64,000 nt of DNA from Hyphomonas sp. (lineage in GTDB: Bacteria > Pseudomonadota > Alphaproteobacteria > Caulobacterales > Hyphomonadaceae): positions 1 through 64,000 of the forward strand of contig JACKIK010000003.1 in assembly GCA_020638455.1 (NCBI GenBank), given 5' to 3'. The notes beneath the pieces are model-generated. The model did not search any database, was not told the origin of the DNA, and saw only the letters and a program-made list of their open reading frames with translations. How positions within the stretch are numbered: the first letter of the stretch is position 1; each line of letters starts with the position of its first letter. Position numbers and translations under genes: made by a program. Positions 45,087 to 53,748 of the stretch are shown one piece after another.

Positions 45087-45875
45087 CTAGGCAACGCCAG
45101 CGGCCGGTCTCAAACGTGACAATGCCGCGACGGCGAGGCCATGACCGGCGAGGATAAATGGGCCCTGCAGGATGAGAAACGTAACGCCGGAGGCAATACG
45201 CGCTGTGTCTCCGGTGCCCATAAGCGGGGTCAGCATTGCATTGACCAGCAGCCCCGCCGCGAAAGGCAGCACATGGGTCGCCAGCGACGCCGCGCCGAGG
45301 CGCAGTGCGTGCCCCTTCGTCCACGTCCAGGTGCGGAACACCATGGCCTGACCCGCCTCCACCGTCGCCGCACCGGCGAGCAGCAGGCGTAGCGCCAGGA
45401 AGGACAGTCCGCCCATTCCGGCCGCGAAGACGAGCAACAGCGCTGCGCCATAAGGCGTCGGCAGTATGGCGCGCAGGGCCGCCTGCACCTCCTCCTGTCC
45501 GGGATCGGCCGCGAGATCGACCACGCCGGACAATTGCAGCATCGTCATGCCGATGATCGCGGTGAAGAACAGGATGAAGAAGCCGATGAAGAAAAAGGCC
45601 AGATAGATCGCGAGATTCATGTGCGCCAACGGCCAGAAGCTGCCCTTCACGCCGGGCATCATCGCCCGGTAGATGGTCAGCGAAGCCTGCACACCCGCGC
45701 AAAACAGCGTGATCGCCGCCATAACGGCCGGAAGCCCGCCCTGTCCCAGCGCCCACTGGTAAAGCCCGCCCGCCAGCGCTGTCAGGCCCAGCCATGGCAG
45801 GGCCGGGCGGGCCGCGCGGGCAGCAAGGCGCCAGGCCTCACGTATCAGGTCCGGAATGGACAGCGGTGCGGACAT
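45087..45875 (-). CDS. Membrane protein, three-gene cluster, member A
   Basis: This 262-residue membrane protein begins MSAPLSIPDLIREAWRLAAR at 45875; an upstream ATG at 45902 adds a basic stub. It has five to six hydrophobic segments and a short MVFRTWTWTKGHALRLG loop resembling the LSP/TIRDRK regions of members B and C, so it may be a more distant relative. It is the first gene of the minus-strand cluster, divergent from trmFO with about 99 bp between their starts. Confidence 0.6.
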   Translation of the reverse strand: MSAPLSIPDLIREAWRLAARAARPALPWLGLTALAGGLYQWALGQGGLPAVMAAITLFCAGVQASLTIYRAMMPGVKGSFWPLAHMNLAIYLAFFFIGFFILFFTAIIGMTMLQLSGVVDLAADPGQEEVQAALRAILPTPYGAALLLVFAAGMGGLSFLALRLLLAGAATVEAGQAMVFRTWTWTKGHALRLGAASLATHVLPFAAGLLVNAMLTPLMGTGDTARIASGVTFLILQGPFILAGHGLAVAALSRLRPAAGVA

Positions 45876-45974
45876 ACGTTTTCCGTATCGGTTGCGGCCC
45901 ATCCCCTAACCGTCCCGGCCCCCCGCCGCAAACGCTATCTTGACGCGCGCGGCAGGCCTGCGCATGTCCCGCCC

Positions 45975-47378
45975 ATGAGTATCAAGCCCATCCACATCAT
46001 CGGCGGCGGCATGGCCGGATCGGAAGCGGCCTGGCAGGCGGCGAATGCCGGCGTGCCCGTCATCCTGCACGAAATGCGCGGCGTGAAGGGCACCGAGGCT
46101 CACCAGACGGACAAGCTGGCCGAGCTCGTCTGTTCCAATTCCTTCCGCTCCGACGACCACACGACAAATGCTGTCGGCGTGCTGCATGAGGAGATGCGCC
46201 GCGCGAACGGCCTCATCATCACCACTGCCGCCGACCATCAGGTGCCCGCCGGCAGCGCGCTCGCCGTCGACCGCGAAGGCTTCTCCGAAGCCGTCACCGC
46301 GAAACTGGAAGCGCATCCGAACGTCACCATCGTCCGCGAGGAAATCGCCGGCCTTCCGCCCGAAGACTGGGACAGCGTGATCGTTGCCACCGGCCCGCTC
46401 ACCTCCATCGCCCTCGCCGAAGCGATCCGCGCCCATACGGGCGAGACGGACCTTGCCTTCTTCGACGCCATCGCGCCCATCGTCTATTTCGACAGCGTGG
46501 ACATGTCGAAAGCCTGGCGCCAGAGCCGTTATGACAAGCCCGGTCCCGGCGGCGACACGGCGGCCTACATCAATTGTCCGATGACGGAGGAACAATACAA
46601 CGCCTTCCTCGACGCACTGCTCGCCGGCGAGAAGACGGAGTTCCGCGACTGGGAAAAGGACACGCCCTATTTCGAAGGCTGCCTGCCCATCGAAGTGATG
46701 GCCGAGCGCGGCCGCGAAACGCTTCGCTTCGGCCCGATGAAGCCGGTCGGCCTCACCAATCCGCACCAGCCGGACGTGAAGGCCCATGCCATCGTTCAGC
46801 TGCGACAGGACAATGCGCTCGGCACGCTGTGGAACATGGTCGGGTTCCAGACCAAGCTGAAATATGGTGCGCAGACGGACATTTTCCGCATGATCCCCGG
46901 CCTAGAGAAGGCGGAGTTCGCGCGCCTCGGCGGCATTCACCGGAACACGTTCCTGAATTCGCCAAAACTGCTGGATACGCAACTGCGCATGAAGTCGATG
47001 CCGCGCCTGCGCTTTGCGGGTCAGGTGACAGGCGTCGAGGGCTATGTCGAGAGCGCCGCCATGGGCCTGCTGGCCGGGCGCTTTGCCGCTGCCGAACGCC
47101 TCGGCCGCACGCTGGAGGCGCCGCCGCCGACCACGGCACTCGGCGCCCTCGTGACCCACATCACCGGCGGCCACCTCGAAGGCGGCCAGACATTCCAGCC
47201 GATGAACGTCAATTTCGGCCTCTTTCCGGATGTCGACGACTTCCCGAAGAAGGACGAAAATGGGCGCCGCCTGCGCGGCAAGGAAAAGGGTCGCTCGAAG
47301 AAGCGCGTGCAGGCCGCCCGCGCCCTCGCCGATATCGACGCGTGGCTCGCGGGGCAGGCCCTCGTGGCGGCGGAGTAG
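45975..47378 (+). CDS. trmFO: Methylenetetrahydrofolate-tRNA (uracil-5-)-methyltransferase
   Basis: This 467-residue flavoprotein makes the T54 (m5U) of tRNA using methylene-THF. The FAD motif HIIGGGMAGSEAAW (residues 7-20) is followed by the family signature SNSFRSDDHTTNAVGVLHEEM (split across about residues 54-74). The C-terminus has FQPMNVNFGLFP. A longer in-frame reading from 45534 has no similarity; the ATG at 45975 gives the normal MSIKPIHIIGG start. Followed 6 bp later by an epimerase gene. Confidence 0.95.
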   Translation: MSIKPIHIIGGGMAGSEAAWQAANAGVPVILHEMRGVKGTEAHQTDKLAELVCSNSFRSDDHTTNAVGVLHEEMRRANGLIITTAADHQVPAGSALAVDREGFSEAVTAKLEAHPNVTIVREEIAGLPPEDWDSVIVATGPLTSIALAEAIRAHTGETDLAFFDAIAPIVYFDSVDMSKAWRQSRYDKPGPGGDTAAYINCPMTEEQYNAFLDALLAGEKTEFRDWEKDTPYFEGCLPIEVMAERGRETLRFGPMKPVGLTNPHQPDVKAHAIVQLRQDNALGTLWNMVGFQTKLKYGAQTDIFRMIPGLEKAEFARLGGIHRNTFLNSPKLLDTQLRMKSMPRLRFAGQVTGVEGYVESAAMGLLAGRFAAAERLGRTLEAPPPTTALGALVTHITGGHLEGGQTFQPMNVNFGLFPDVDDFPKKDENGRRLRGKEKGRSKKRVQAARALADIDAWLAGQALVAAE

Positions 47379-47383
47379 CGGCG

Positions 47384-48361
47384 ATGAGGGTCCTGCTGAC
47401 CGGATCGACCGGCTGGCTGGGCCGCCATCTTGCCCCACGCCTTTCCGCGCTCGGCCATGAAGTGACCGGTCTCGATGTCGCCCCCGGTCCGCACACGCAG
47501 GTGATCGGCAGTGTCGCCAATCGCGACCTGATCGACGGTACTTTCGCGGCCCACGGCATCGAGGCCGTCATCCATGCCGGTGCCCTGCACAAGCCGGACA
47601 TTGCGCGCTTCCCCGCACAGGCCTTCATCGACACGAACATCACCGGCACGCTGAACCTTCTGGAAGCCGCCGTCGCGGCGGGCCATGACCGCTTCGTGAT
47701 GACGTCCACCACCTCGCTGATGATTTCCCAGCATGTGCGCGACGAGGAGGGCGATGCGGCGGTCTGGATGGACGAGGACTACGGCCCGCTGCAGCCGCGC
47801 AATATCTATGGCGTCACCAAGCTCGCCGCCGAATCCCTCTGCCGGCAGGTACACGGCGAGACTGGCCTCGCGAGCATCATCCTGCGAACATCGCGCTTCT
47901 TTCCGGAAGACGACGACACGCACAGCGACCCTTCGCCGGAGAACCTGAAGGCCAACGAATTCCTGCACCGGCGCCTGACCGTCGAGGATGCCGCCGACGC
48001 GCACATCGCGGCGCTGCACAATGCGGCGCAGGTCGGCTTCGGCCTCTACATCGCATCGGCGCCGACACCTTTTTCGCGCGATGATTGTGCAGAGCTGAAA
48101 CGCGATGCGGCGACCGTCATCGCCCGGCACTTTCCGGACGCGCCGGCCCTCTACGCGCAAAAGGGCTGGCGCCTGCCCCCCTCGCTGGGCCGGGTCTACG
48201 ATGCCGCCCGAATGGAACGGGAACTCGATTTCCGTTGCCGCACGGATTTTGCCGCCGTCCTCGAAGCCCTGCGCACCGAAGCGCCCATGCCCTTCGCCCA
48301 TGACGGCGGCTTTGTCTCACCCAGTACGCTGGGTGCAGGACTGATCGTTCCCGGCGCCTAG
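47384..48361 (+). CDS. NAD(P)-dependent epimerase/dehydratase family protein
   Basis: This 325-residue extended SDR has a GSTGWLG nucleotide motif (residues 7-13), the VIHAGALHKPD loop and the catalytic YGVTK (about 144-148). It starts MRVLLTGSTGWLGRHL just after the trmFO stop. Members act on nucleotide-sugars, but the specific substrate is not predictable. Its stop overlaps that of the convergent gene through the palindrome CTAG at 48358-48361. Confidence 0.85.
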   Translation: MRVLLTGSTGWLGRHLAPRLSALGHEVTGLDVAPGPHTQVIGSVANRDLIDGTFAAHGIEAVIHAGALHKPDIARFPAQAFIDTNITGTLNLLEAAVAAGHDRFVMTSTTSLMISQHVRDEEGDAAVWMDEDYGPLQPRNIYGVTKLAAESLCRQVHGETGLASIILRTSRFFPEDDDTHSDPSPENLKANEFLHRRLTVEDAADAHIAALHNAAQVGFGLYIASAPTPFSRDDCAELKRDAATVIARHFPDAPALYAQKGWRLPPSLGRVYDAARMERELDFRCRTDFAAVLEALRTEAPMPFAHDGGFVSPSTLGAGLIVPGA

Positions 48362-49017
48362 ACCTGTCCGGTGCGGATGCCCTTGAGGATGGTCAGGCGT
48401 TTGGTGAGCGCATTCGGTTCGCCGCCTTCGTAGTAGTGCTTGCGGAGACGGTAATGCGCGACGGCCGGGCGGATGGATTTCGGCACCGGCTTCACATGCG
48501 GTCCGAAGGCCTTCGATTCCGAGCGCCGCAGCGCCGCGTAGGCGGGGGCGACCTCGCGGATTTCCTCGGCCCAGTCGTGATGGGAGGCGAGCACGCTCGC
48601 TGCGGTGAGGGCCAGCCAGGCTTCCGGCTCGCGGCTGCGATCCTGCGCCGAGAAGGCAGCCTCATAGCCATCGACCAACCTTTGCAAGGCACCGATCTTC
48701 AGGTGCCCGGACCACACCTCTTCGGCAATCGCCATGCAGACATCGTGTTCCCGGGGCGGCTTGTCCGCCTCCAGCTCGGCCAGTGCCTCACGCCACCACT
48801 GAAACCGGATCAGGCCCAGCGTTTCCTCCGAGACCGCCAGCCGTACGCGGGCCAGCTCATAGGCCAGCGCGTACAGTGCCGTCAGCGCCCGCCGTTCGGC
48901 CTGCGGAGCGTAACGGCTGGAAATCCAGCGGTCCTCGTCGACCTTGCGCACCCGCTTGTCGATTGCAGCCCACTGTGATTTGGAAAGGGGGGTGGTCTCG
49001 TTCGGCATGGAACCCAT
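48358..49017 (-). CDS. Squalene/phytoene synthase-family protein lacking DxxxD
   Basis: This 219-residue all-helical protein contains DEDRWISSRYAPQAERRA and LGLIRFQWWREALAEL, which match the squalene/phytoene synthase fold and its aspartate-free subset, as in the complex I assembly factor NDUFAF6. The first DxxxD metal motif of true synthases is not seen, so enzymatic prenyl-transfer is doubtful. I chose MGSMPNE at 49017; the precise start is uncertain because other ATGs lie at 49008 and 49041. It is divergent from sodB. Confidence 0.7.
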   Translation of the reverse strand: MGSMPNETTPLSKSQWAAIDKRVRKVDEDRWISSRYAPQAERRALTALYALAYELARVRLAVSEETLGLIRFQWWREALAELEADKPPREHDVCMAIAEEVWSGHLKIGALQRLVDGYEAAFSAQDRSREPEAWLALTAASVLASHHDWAEEIREVAPAYAALRRSESKAFGPHVKPVPKSIRPAVAHYRLRKHYYEGGEPNALTKRLTILKGIRTGQV

Positions 49018-49072
49018 ATGTCGGAAGACGCGCTTTAACACCAGATACCCTTCTGCAAGAGAGGACTTTCCG

Positions 49073-49681
49073 ATGCCATTTCAACTTCCCGACCTGCCTT
49101 ATGGCCGCGGCGGCCTTGCGCCGTACATCTCGGAGGAGACGCTGAACTTCCACCATGGCAAGCACCACCAGGCCTATGTGACCAATCTGAACGGCCTGAT
49201 CGAGGGCACCGACCTTGCCGGGAAGTCTCTGGAAGACGTCGTGCGCGCCGTGGCGGGCGATCCGGCCAAGGCCGGCGTCTTCAACAATGCCGCCCAGGTG
49301 TGGAACCACACCTTCTACTGGCATTCGATGAAGCCCGGCGGCGGCGGCGCCCCGCACGGCAAGGTGGCCGAGCTGATCGACCGCGACCTCGGCGGCTATG
49401 ACGAGTTCGCCAAGGCCTTCAAGGCGGCCGGCGGCGGCCAGTTCGGCTCCGGCTGGGCCTGGCTGGTCCTGAAGGACGGCAAGCTCGCCATCACCAAGAC
49501 GCCGAATGCCGAAACGCCGCTGACCGACCCGGCCGCGACCCCGATCCTGACCATGGATGTGTGGGAGCATGCCTATTATCTGGACTACCAGAACTCCCGC
49601 CCCAACTATATGGACGCGTTCCTCAATCACCTGGTGAACTGGGACTTCGCGAACCAGAATCTCGCTGACGCGGGCGCTTGA
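49073..49681 (+). CDS. sodB: Iron-type superoxide dismutase
   Basis: This 202-residue enzyme begins MPFQLPDLPYGRGGL. It has the metal ligand His27 (NFHHGKHHQAYV), a second histidine in VWNHTFYWHS, and DVWEHAYYLDYQN near the end, supplying Asp and His. The GGGQFGSGWAWLV segment is characteristic of the Fe/Mn family and favours the iron type. It protects the cytoplasm from superoxide. The ATG at 49073 follows a GAGAGGAC ribosome-binding site. Confidence 0.95.
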   Translation: MPFQLPDLPYGRGGLAPYISEETLNFHHGKHHQAYVTNLNGLIEGTDLAGKSLEDVVRAVAGDPAKAGVFNNAAQVWNHTFYWHSMKPGGGGAPHGKVAELIDRDLGGYDEFAKAFKAAGGGQFGSGWAWLVLKDGKLAITKTPNAETPLTDPAATPILTMDVWEHAYYLDYQNSRPNYMDAFLNHLVNWDFANQNLADAGA

Positions 49682-49723
49682 TTCCGGTAGGGTCCCTGCG
49701 AGTCAGATCGTGGGGACCCGGCC

Positions 49724-50386
49724 ATGCTTTTCTGCACCCAGTGCGGGCGCAAATTCGCTGACACCGACAAGTTCTGCGCCGAATGCGGCGCGCCCCGTGA
49801 GGCCGCCGCCCCGCCGCCTCCTGAAATAGACCCCTCTGTCGACTGGCGCGCTTCGATGACGCCGCAGGAGATCATGTGGCATCCGGAAGTGCGCGCCCGT
49901 GTGACGAAGGTTGCCGGCGCGAATCCGCAGGGCATGACCGGAGAGAAATTCTACGAAATCGCCCGGCCGCTGATGATGATCACCGGCACCGGCACCCTGC
50001 CGCCGCTCAAGTTCATCAAGGACTATTCCCTGCCGCTGACCGCCAGACTGGGCATGAAAACCGGTAGCGAAATCTCGCAGGGTTTCCGCAACACGTTCGG
50101 TGAGACATTTGCCGCCGTGCTGTGTTCGCTCGCCAGCCGCAGCCAGCCTGTCGAGGAACTGACCGGTGCCGAAAACGGCTGTGTGATCCGGTCGAAGATG
50201 GCGTCGTCTATCTGGTCATGGGAAGGCGACATGGTCATCACGCTGGAAACCCGCCCCGAAGGCACGATGATGACGGGCGCCATCACCGTACCCGGACAAC
50301 TCTCCGATATGGGCAAGTCGAAGCGGGTCCTGCAGGATCTCGTCGGTGACGTGATGAAGTACCGCGACGCACCGCCGGCCGCCTGA
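49724..50386 (+). CDS. Zinc-ribbon protein with alpha/beta C-terminal domain
   Basis: This 220-residue cytoplasmic protein begins with a zinc ribbon, C4-TQ-C7 and C18-AE-C21 (CX2C-X10-CX2C), then a proline-rich linker (APPPPEIDPSVDWR). A domain of about 150 residues follows with alternating strands, ending VPGQLSDMGKSKRVLQDLVGDV. That domain resembles START/SRPBCC-like shapes but no family is certain. It follows sodB and precedes the helicase. Function unknown. Confidence 0.65.
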   Translation: MLFCTQCGRKFADTDKFCAECGAPREAAAPPPPEIDPSVDWRASMTPQEIMWHPEVRARVTKVAGANPQGMTGEKFYEIARPLMMITGTGTLPPLKFIKDYSLPLTARLGMKTGSEISQGFRNTFGETFAAVLCSLASRSQPVEELTGAENGCVIRSKMASSIWSWEGDMVITLETRPEGTMMTGAITVPGQLSDMGKSKRVLQDLVGDVMKYRDAPPAA

Positions 50387-50412
50387 TCGCACCCCCTTCA
50401 CTTTCGGGGCAA

Positions 50413-50559
50413 ATGCGCTTATGTGCAGCGCACAAGACGCTCCGGGCATGGAAAGCGCCCGGTCCGCTGAACGTACAAAGGTGTGCGGGAAGCGGAATGT
50501 TGGCGGCCATTCGGGCCGCATCGGGTACCAACTTCCATCTCAGGAACGATAGACATTGA
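50413..50559 (+). CDS. Candidate 48-residue upstream ORF overlapping the helicase start
   Basis: A frame starting MRLCAAHKTLRAWKAPG at 50413 runs 48 codons and ends TGA at 50557-50559. The TTG start of the helicase is at 50556-50558, so the two overlap as TTGA. An internal ATG at 50497 (MLAAIRAASG) follows GGGAAGCGG and is a second possible start. The peptide has two cysteines and no membrane span. Coding is suggested only by the frame and the overlap. Confidence 0.3.
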   Translation: MRLCAAHKTLRAWKAPGPLNVQRCAGSGMLAAIRAASGTNFHLRNDRH

Positions 50560-52076
50560 CTGAAACGACTTTCGCCGAGCTCGGGCTCGGACCGGACATC
50601 CTCAAGGCCCTGGACGACGCGGGTTACAAGACGCCCACTCCGATTCAGGCCGAGGCCATCCCCCATGTGCTCGCAGGCCGCGATCTGACCGGCATTGCCC
50701 AGACGGGCACCGGCAAGACCGCCGCCTTCGTGCTGCCGATGATCCACCGCCTCGCCAAGGGCCGGGCCCGCGCCCGCATGCCGCGCTGCCTGATCCTCTG
50801 TCCGACGCGCGAACTTGCCGCGCAGGTCGCCGAGAATTTCGAGAAGTACGGCAAGTATCTCAAGCTCACCATGGCGCTGCTGATCGGCGGCGTCAGCTTC
50901 AAGGACCAGGAACAGCTCCTCCAGCGCGGCGTGGACGTGCTGATCGCGACGCCGGGCCGCCTGCTGGACCAGTTCGAGCGCGGCAAGCTGCTGCTCATGG
51001 GCGTCGAATATTTCATCATCGACGAAGCCGACCGCATGCTCGACATGGGCTTCATCCCGGATATCGAGAAGATCTGCACCAAGCTGCCGGCCAAGCGCCA
51101 GACACTGCTCTTCTCCGCAACCTTCCCGACGGATATCCAGCGGCTCGCGAAGACGTTCCAGCGCGACCCCGTAAAGATCGAAGTCGCCCGCCCGACCGAT
51201 GCGGCAACCACAATCACCCAACACGTCGTCCACATCCCGACCAATGATGCGAAAGCCAAGCGCACCGCCCTGCGCCGCGTGATCGAATCCTGCGATGTGA
51301 AAAACGGCATCGTCTTCTGCAACCGCAAGGTCGAAGTCGACATCGTCGCGGCCTCGCTCTCGAAGCATGGCCATGACGCCGCGCCGATCCATGGCGACCT
51401 GCCGCAATCGGTCCGTACCGAGACGCTGCAGAAATTCCGCGACGGCGACCTGAAACTGCTGGTCGCTTCCGACGTTGCCGCGCGTGGCCTCGACATTCCT
51501 GATGTTGGCCACGTCTTCAACTATGCCCCGCCGCCGAAGGATGAAGACTACATCCACCGCATCGGCCGCACGGGCCGCGCCGGGCGCACCGGCGAAAGCT
51601 ACACCATCGTCTCGCCCATCGACGAGAAATCCTGGGGCTTCGTCCTCAAGATGATCAGGAAGGATGTCGAGGACTTCATGCCGGAAGGCCTGCTGGAGGA
51701 ACTCGCGGACCTGCCGCCGGATGAGCCGTCCAGCCGCGGCCGGGGCCGCCGCGGCGAACGCGACAAGGGCCGCGGCCGGGGCGATCGCAGCAGCAGCCGC
51801 ACACGCGGACGCCGGGACCGCAGCGAGGATGCACCGAAGGCCGAGGACGCGCCGAAGTCCGAAGAAATCGCAGAGCTGAAGGAAGCCGTCCGCGAGGAAC
51901 GGGCCGACAAGCCGAAGCGCGAACGCGCCGAGCGCAGCGACAAGCCGCGCCGTGACCGCGGCGAACGCGGTGACAGGGGCGACCGCAAGCGCAAGGACGA
52001 CGACCTGATCCTCGAACCGGCACCGGAAAAGGTAAAGGGCTTCGGCAGCGACGTCCCCGCCTTCCTGAAGCGGTAG
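50556..52076 (+). CDS. DEAD-box RNA helicase, RhlE-like
   Basis: This 506-residue helicase has the standard core: Q motif PTPIQ, Walker A AQTGTGKT (residues 48-55), DEAD in IIDEADRML (about 153-161), SAT and HRIGRTGR. It ends in a charged arginine/glutamate/aspartate-rich tail of about 130 residues that probably binds RNA. The start must be the TTG at 50556 because an in-frame TAG lies at 50550-50552 and no in-frame ATG occurs before the core. The upstream ORF at 50413-50559 overlaps it. A strong terminator follows at 52109-52141. Confidence 0.92.
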   Translation: MTETTFAELGLGPDILKALDDAGYKTPTPIQAEAIPHVLAGRDLTGIAQTGTGKTAAFVLPMIHRLAKGRARARMPRCLILCPTRELAAQVAENFEKYGKYLKLTMALLIGGVSFKDQEQLLQRGVDVLIATPGRLLDQFERGKLLLMGVEYFIIDEADRMLDMGFIPDIEKICTKLPAKRQTLLFSATFPTDIQRLAKTFQRDPVKIEVARPTDAATTITQHVVHIPTNDAKAKRTALRRVIESCDVKNGIVFCNRKVEVDIVAASLSKHGHDAAPIHGDLPQSVRTETLQKFRDGDLKLLVASDVAARGLDIPDVGHVFNYAPPPKDEDYIHRIGRTGRAGRTGESYTIVSPIDEKSWGFVLKMIRKDVEDFMPEGLLEELADLPPDEPSSRGRGRRGERDKGRGRGDRSSSRTRGRRDRSEDAPKAEDAPKSEEIAELKEAVREERADKPKRERAERSDKPRRDRGERGDRGDRKRKDDDLILEPAPEKVKGFGSDVPAFLKR

Positions 52077-52108
52077 GCCTTTCCGACAGTTCTGAAACAA
52101 AAAAGAAG

Positions 52109-52141
52109 ATCCCCCCGATTGGCCGTCGGGGGGATTTTTTC
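52109..52141. terminator. Bidirectional intrinsic terminator
   Basis: The stem has 10-base arms ATCCCCCCGA (52109-52118) and TCGGGGGGAT (52126-52135) around TTGGCCG, followed by a T-run on the plus strand. The plus-strand A-rich stretch AAACAAAAAAGAAG before it gives a U-tract for the minus strand. It separates the helicase from the convergent aldehyde dehydrogenase. Confidence 0.92.
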
Positions 52142-52156
52142 ATGGCAGGCCTGGCA

Positions 52157-53593
52157 TCAGCGCTTGAGACGGCTCTTCACCTGGGCACGGAACTTGTCGC
52201 CATAGGGCGGGCGGATCATGGCCAGCATCTCGCTGCCGGTCTGGGTGTAGACGGCCTTCTTGTGGCTGAACTCGTAGAAGCCTTCGCGGCCATGGTACGA
52301 GCCCATGCCCGACGGGCCGACGCCGCCGAAGGGCAGGTCTTCCTGCGCGACATGGAAGATCACATCGTTCACGGTAACGCCGCCCGATGTCGTATTGTTC
52401 AGCACAAGGTCCTTTTCGGCAGCGTCTTCGCCGAAATAGTAGAGGCCGAGCGGACGCGCATGGGCATTGATGTAGTCCACCGCCTGCTTCGTATCGCCAT
52501 ACGACTTGATGGGCAGGACGGGGCCGAAGATCTCGTCCTGCATCACTTTGAGGTCGTCGGACGGATCGACGATGATGTGCGGCGGGATCTTGTGGTGCGG
52601 CTGCTGGGAGAAATTCTCGCCGGTCGGGTTGATCTCGATCACCTCGGCGCCCTTGGATTTCGCCTCCTCGATATAGCCCATGATCCGGTCGTAATGGCGC
52701 TGGTTCACGATCGAGGTGTAGTCCTCGTTGTCCTTGAGGCCGGAGGGATACATTGTCTGCACCGCCTTGGTCGCAGCGGCGACGAACTCGCCGGTCTTTT
52801 CCTGCGGGACGAAAGCATAGTCCGGGGCGAGGCAGATCTGGCCGGCATTCAGAGTCTTGCCCGCCATGATGCGATTTGCGGCTTTCTGCATGTCGGCCGA
52901 CCGGCCGAGCACGACCGGGCTCTTGCCGCCGAGCTCCAGCGTCAGCGGCACCAGATTGTCAGCTGCGGCGCGCATGACGTGGTGTGCGATGGACGTCGCC
53001 CCCGTGAACAGGATGTGGTCGAAGGCAAGCTTGGTGAACTCGGCGCCGACCTCCGGACCGCCGGTGATCACGGCGACTTCTTCCGCGTCATAGTATTGCG
53101 CGATCGCCTTCTTCATGACTTCCGAGGTCGCCTCGGTGAATTCAGACGGCTTGATCATGCAGCGATTGCCCGCTGCGAACACGCCCGCGAGCGGCGTGAA
53201 GGTGAGGTTCACCGGGAAGTTCCACGGGCTGATAACGCCGATCACGCCCTTCGGCTGGAACTGAATCTCCGCCTTTGATCCGAGCAGGCCGAGCGGGAAT
53301 TCCACACCGCGCTTTTCAGGACGCATCCATTTGGCGAGGTGCTTCTTCGCGAATTTCAGCGCCGCGATAGAGCTCGCAATGTCGGTGAAGGCGGACTGGT
53401 CTTTCGAGCGGTGGCCGAAATCGTGGCACATCGCCTCGTTCATCTCGTCGCCATAGGTGATGAGCAGGTCGATGGACTTGTCGAGCCATTCGATACGTTT
53501 GGCGGCGGACGGAATGCCATCGCGGATGTGCGCCGCCTTCTGGCGGGCGAGAATGCCGGCCATGCCGGTGCTGGATGCGGTGTCGAGGGCCAT
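52157..53593 (-). CDS. Coniferyl-aldehyde-type aldehyde dehydrogenase
   Basis: This 478-residue NAD(P)-dependent enzyme has VISPWNFPVNL, CMIKPSEFTEAT, the catalytic glutamate in LELGGKSPVVLG and the nucleophilic cysteine in NAGQICLAPDYAFV. The pattern is closest to CalB-type coniferyl aldehyde dehydrogenases, which act in lignin-derived aromatic metabolism, in keeping with the feruloyl-CoA synthase earlier in the window. A broader long-chain aldehyde substrate is possible. It is convergent with the helicase and separated by a terminator. Confidence 0.85.
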   Translation of the reverse strand: MALDTASSTGMAGILARQKAAHIRDGIPSAAKRIEWLDKSIDLLITYGDEMNEAMCHDFGHRSKDQSAFTDIASSIAALKFAKKHLAKWMRPEKRGVEFPLGLLGSKAEIQFQPKGVIGVISPWNFPVNLTFTPLAGVFAAGNRCMIKPSEFTEATSEVMKKAIAQYYDAEEVAVITGGPEVGAEFTKLAFDHILFTGATSIAHHVMRAAADNLVPLTLELGGKSPVVLGRSADMQKAANRIMAGKTLNAGQICLAPDYAFVPQEKTGEFVAAATKAVQTMYPSGLKDNEDYTSIVNQRHYDRIMGYIEEAKSKGAEVIEINPTGENFSQQPHHKIPPHIIVDPSDDLKVMQDEIFGPVLPIKSYGDTKQAVDYINAHARPLGLYYFGEDAAEKDLVLNNTTSGGVTVNDVIFHVAQEDLPFGGVGPSGMGSYHGREGFYEFSHKKAVYTQTGSEMLAMIRPPYGDKFRAQVKSRLKR

Positions 53594-53748
53594 GGCTGAG
53601 TCTCCTGCCTGTTCGCTGTTGAACAGTGTAGCGCACGTTCAGCGCTTAACAATGGGCAGGCGAGCCTGCCGCCGGGTGAGGCGTTCACAAGCGTCACGCC
53701 ACAGCTAGAGTGCCCGGCAGACGATAAACCACCTCAGGGGAGGCCCCG

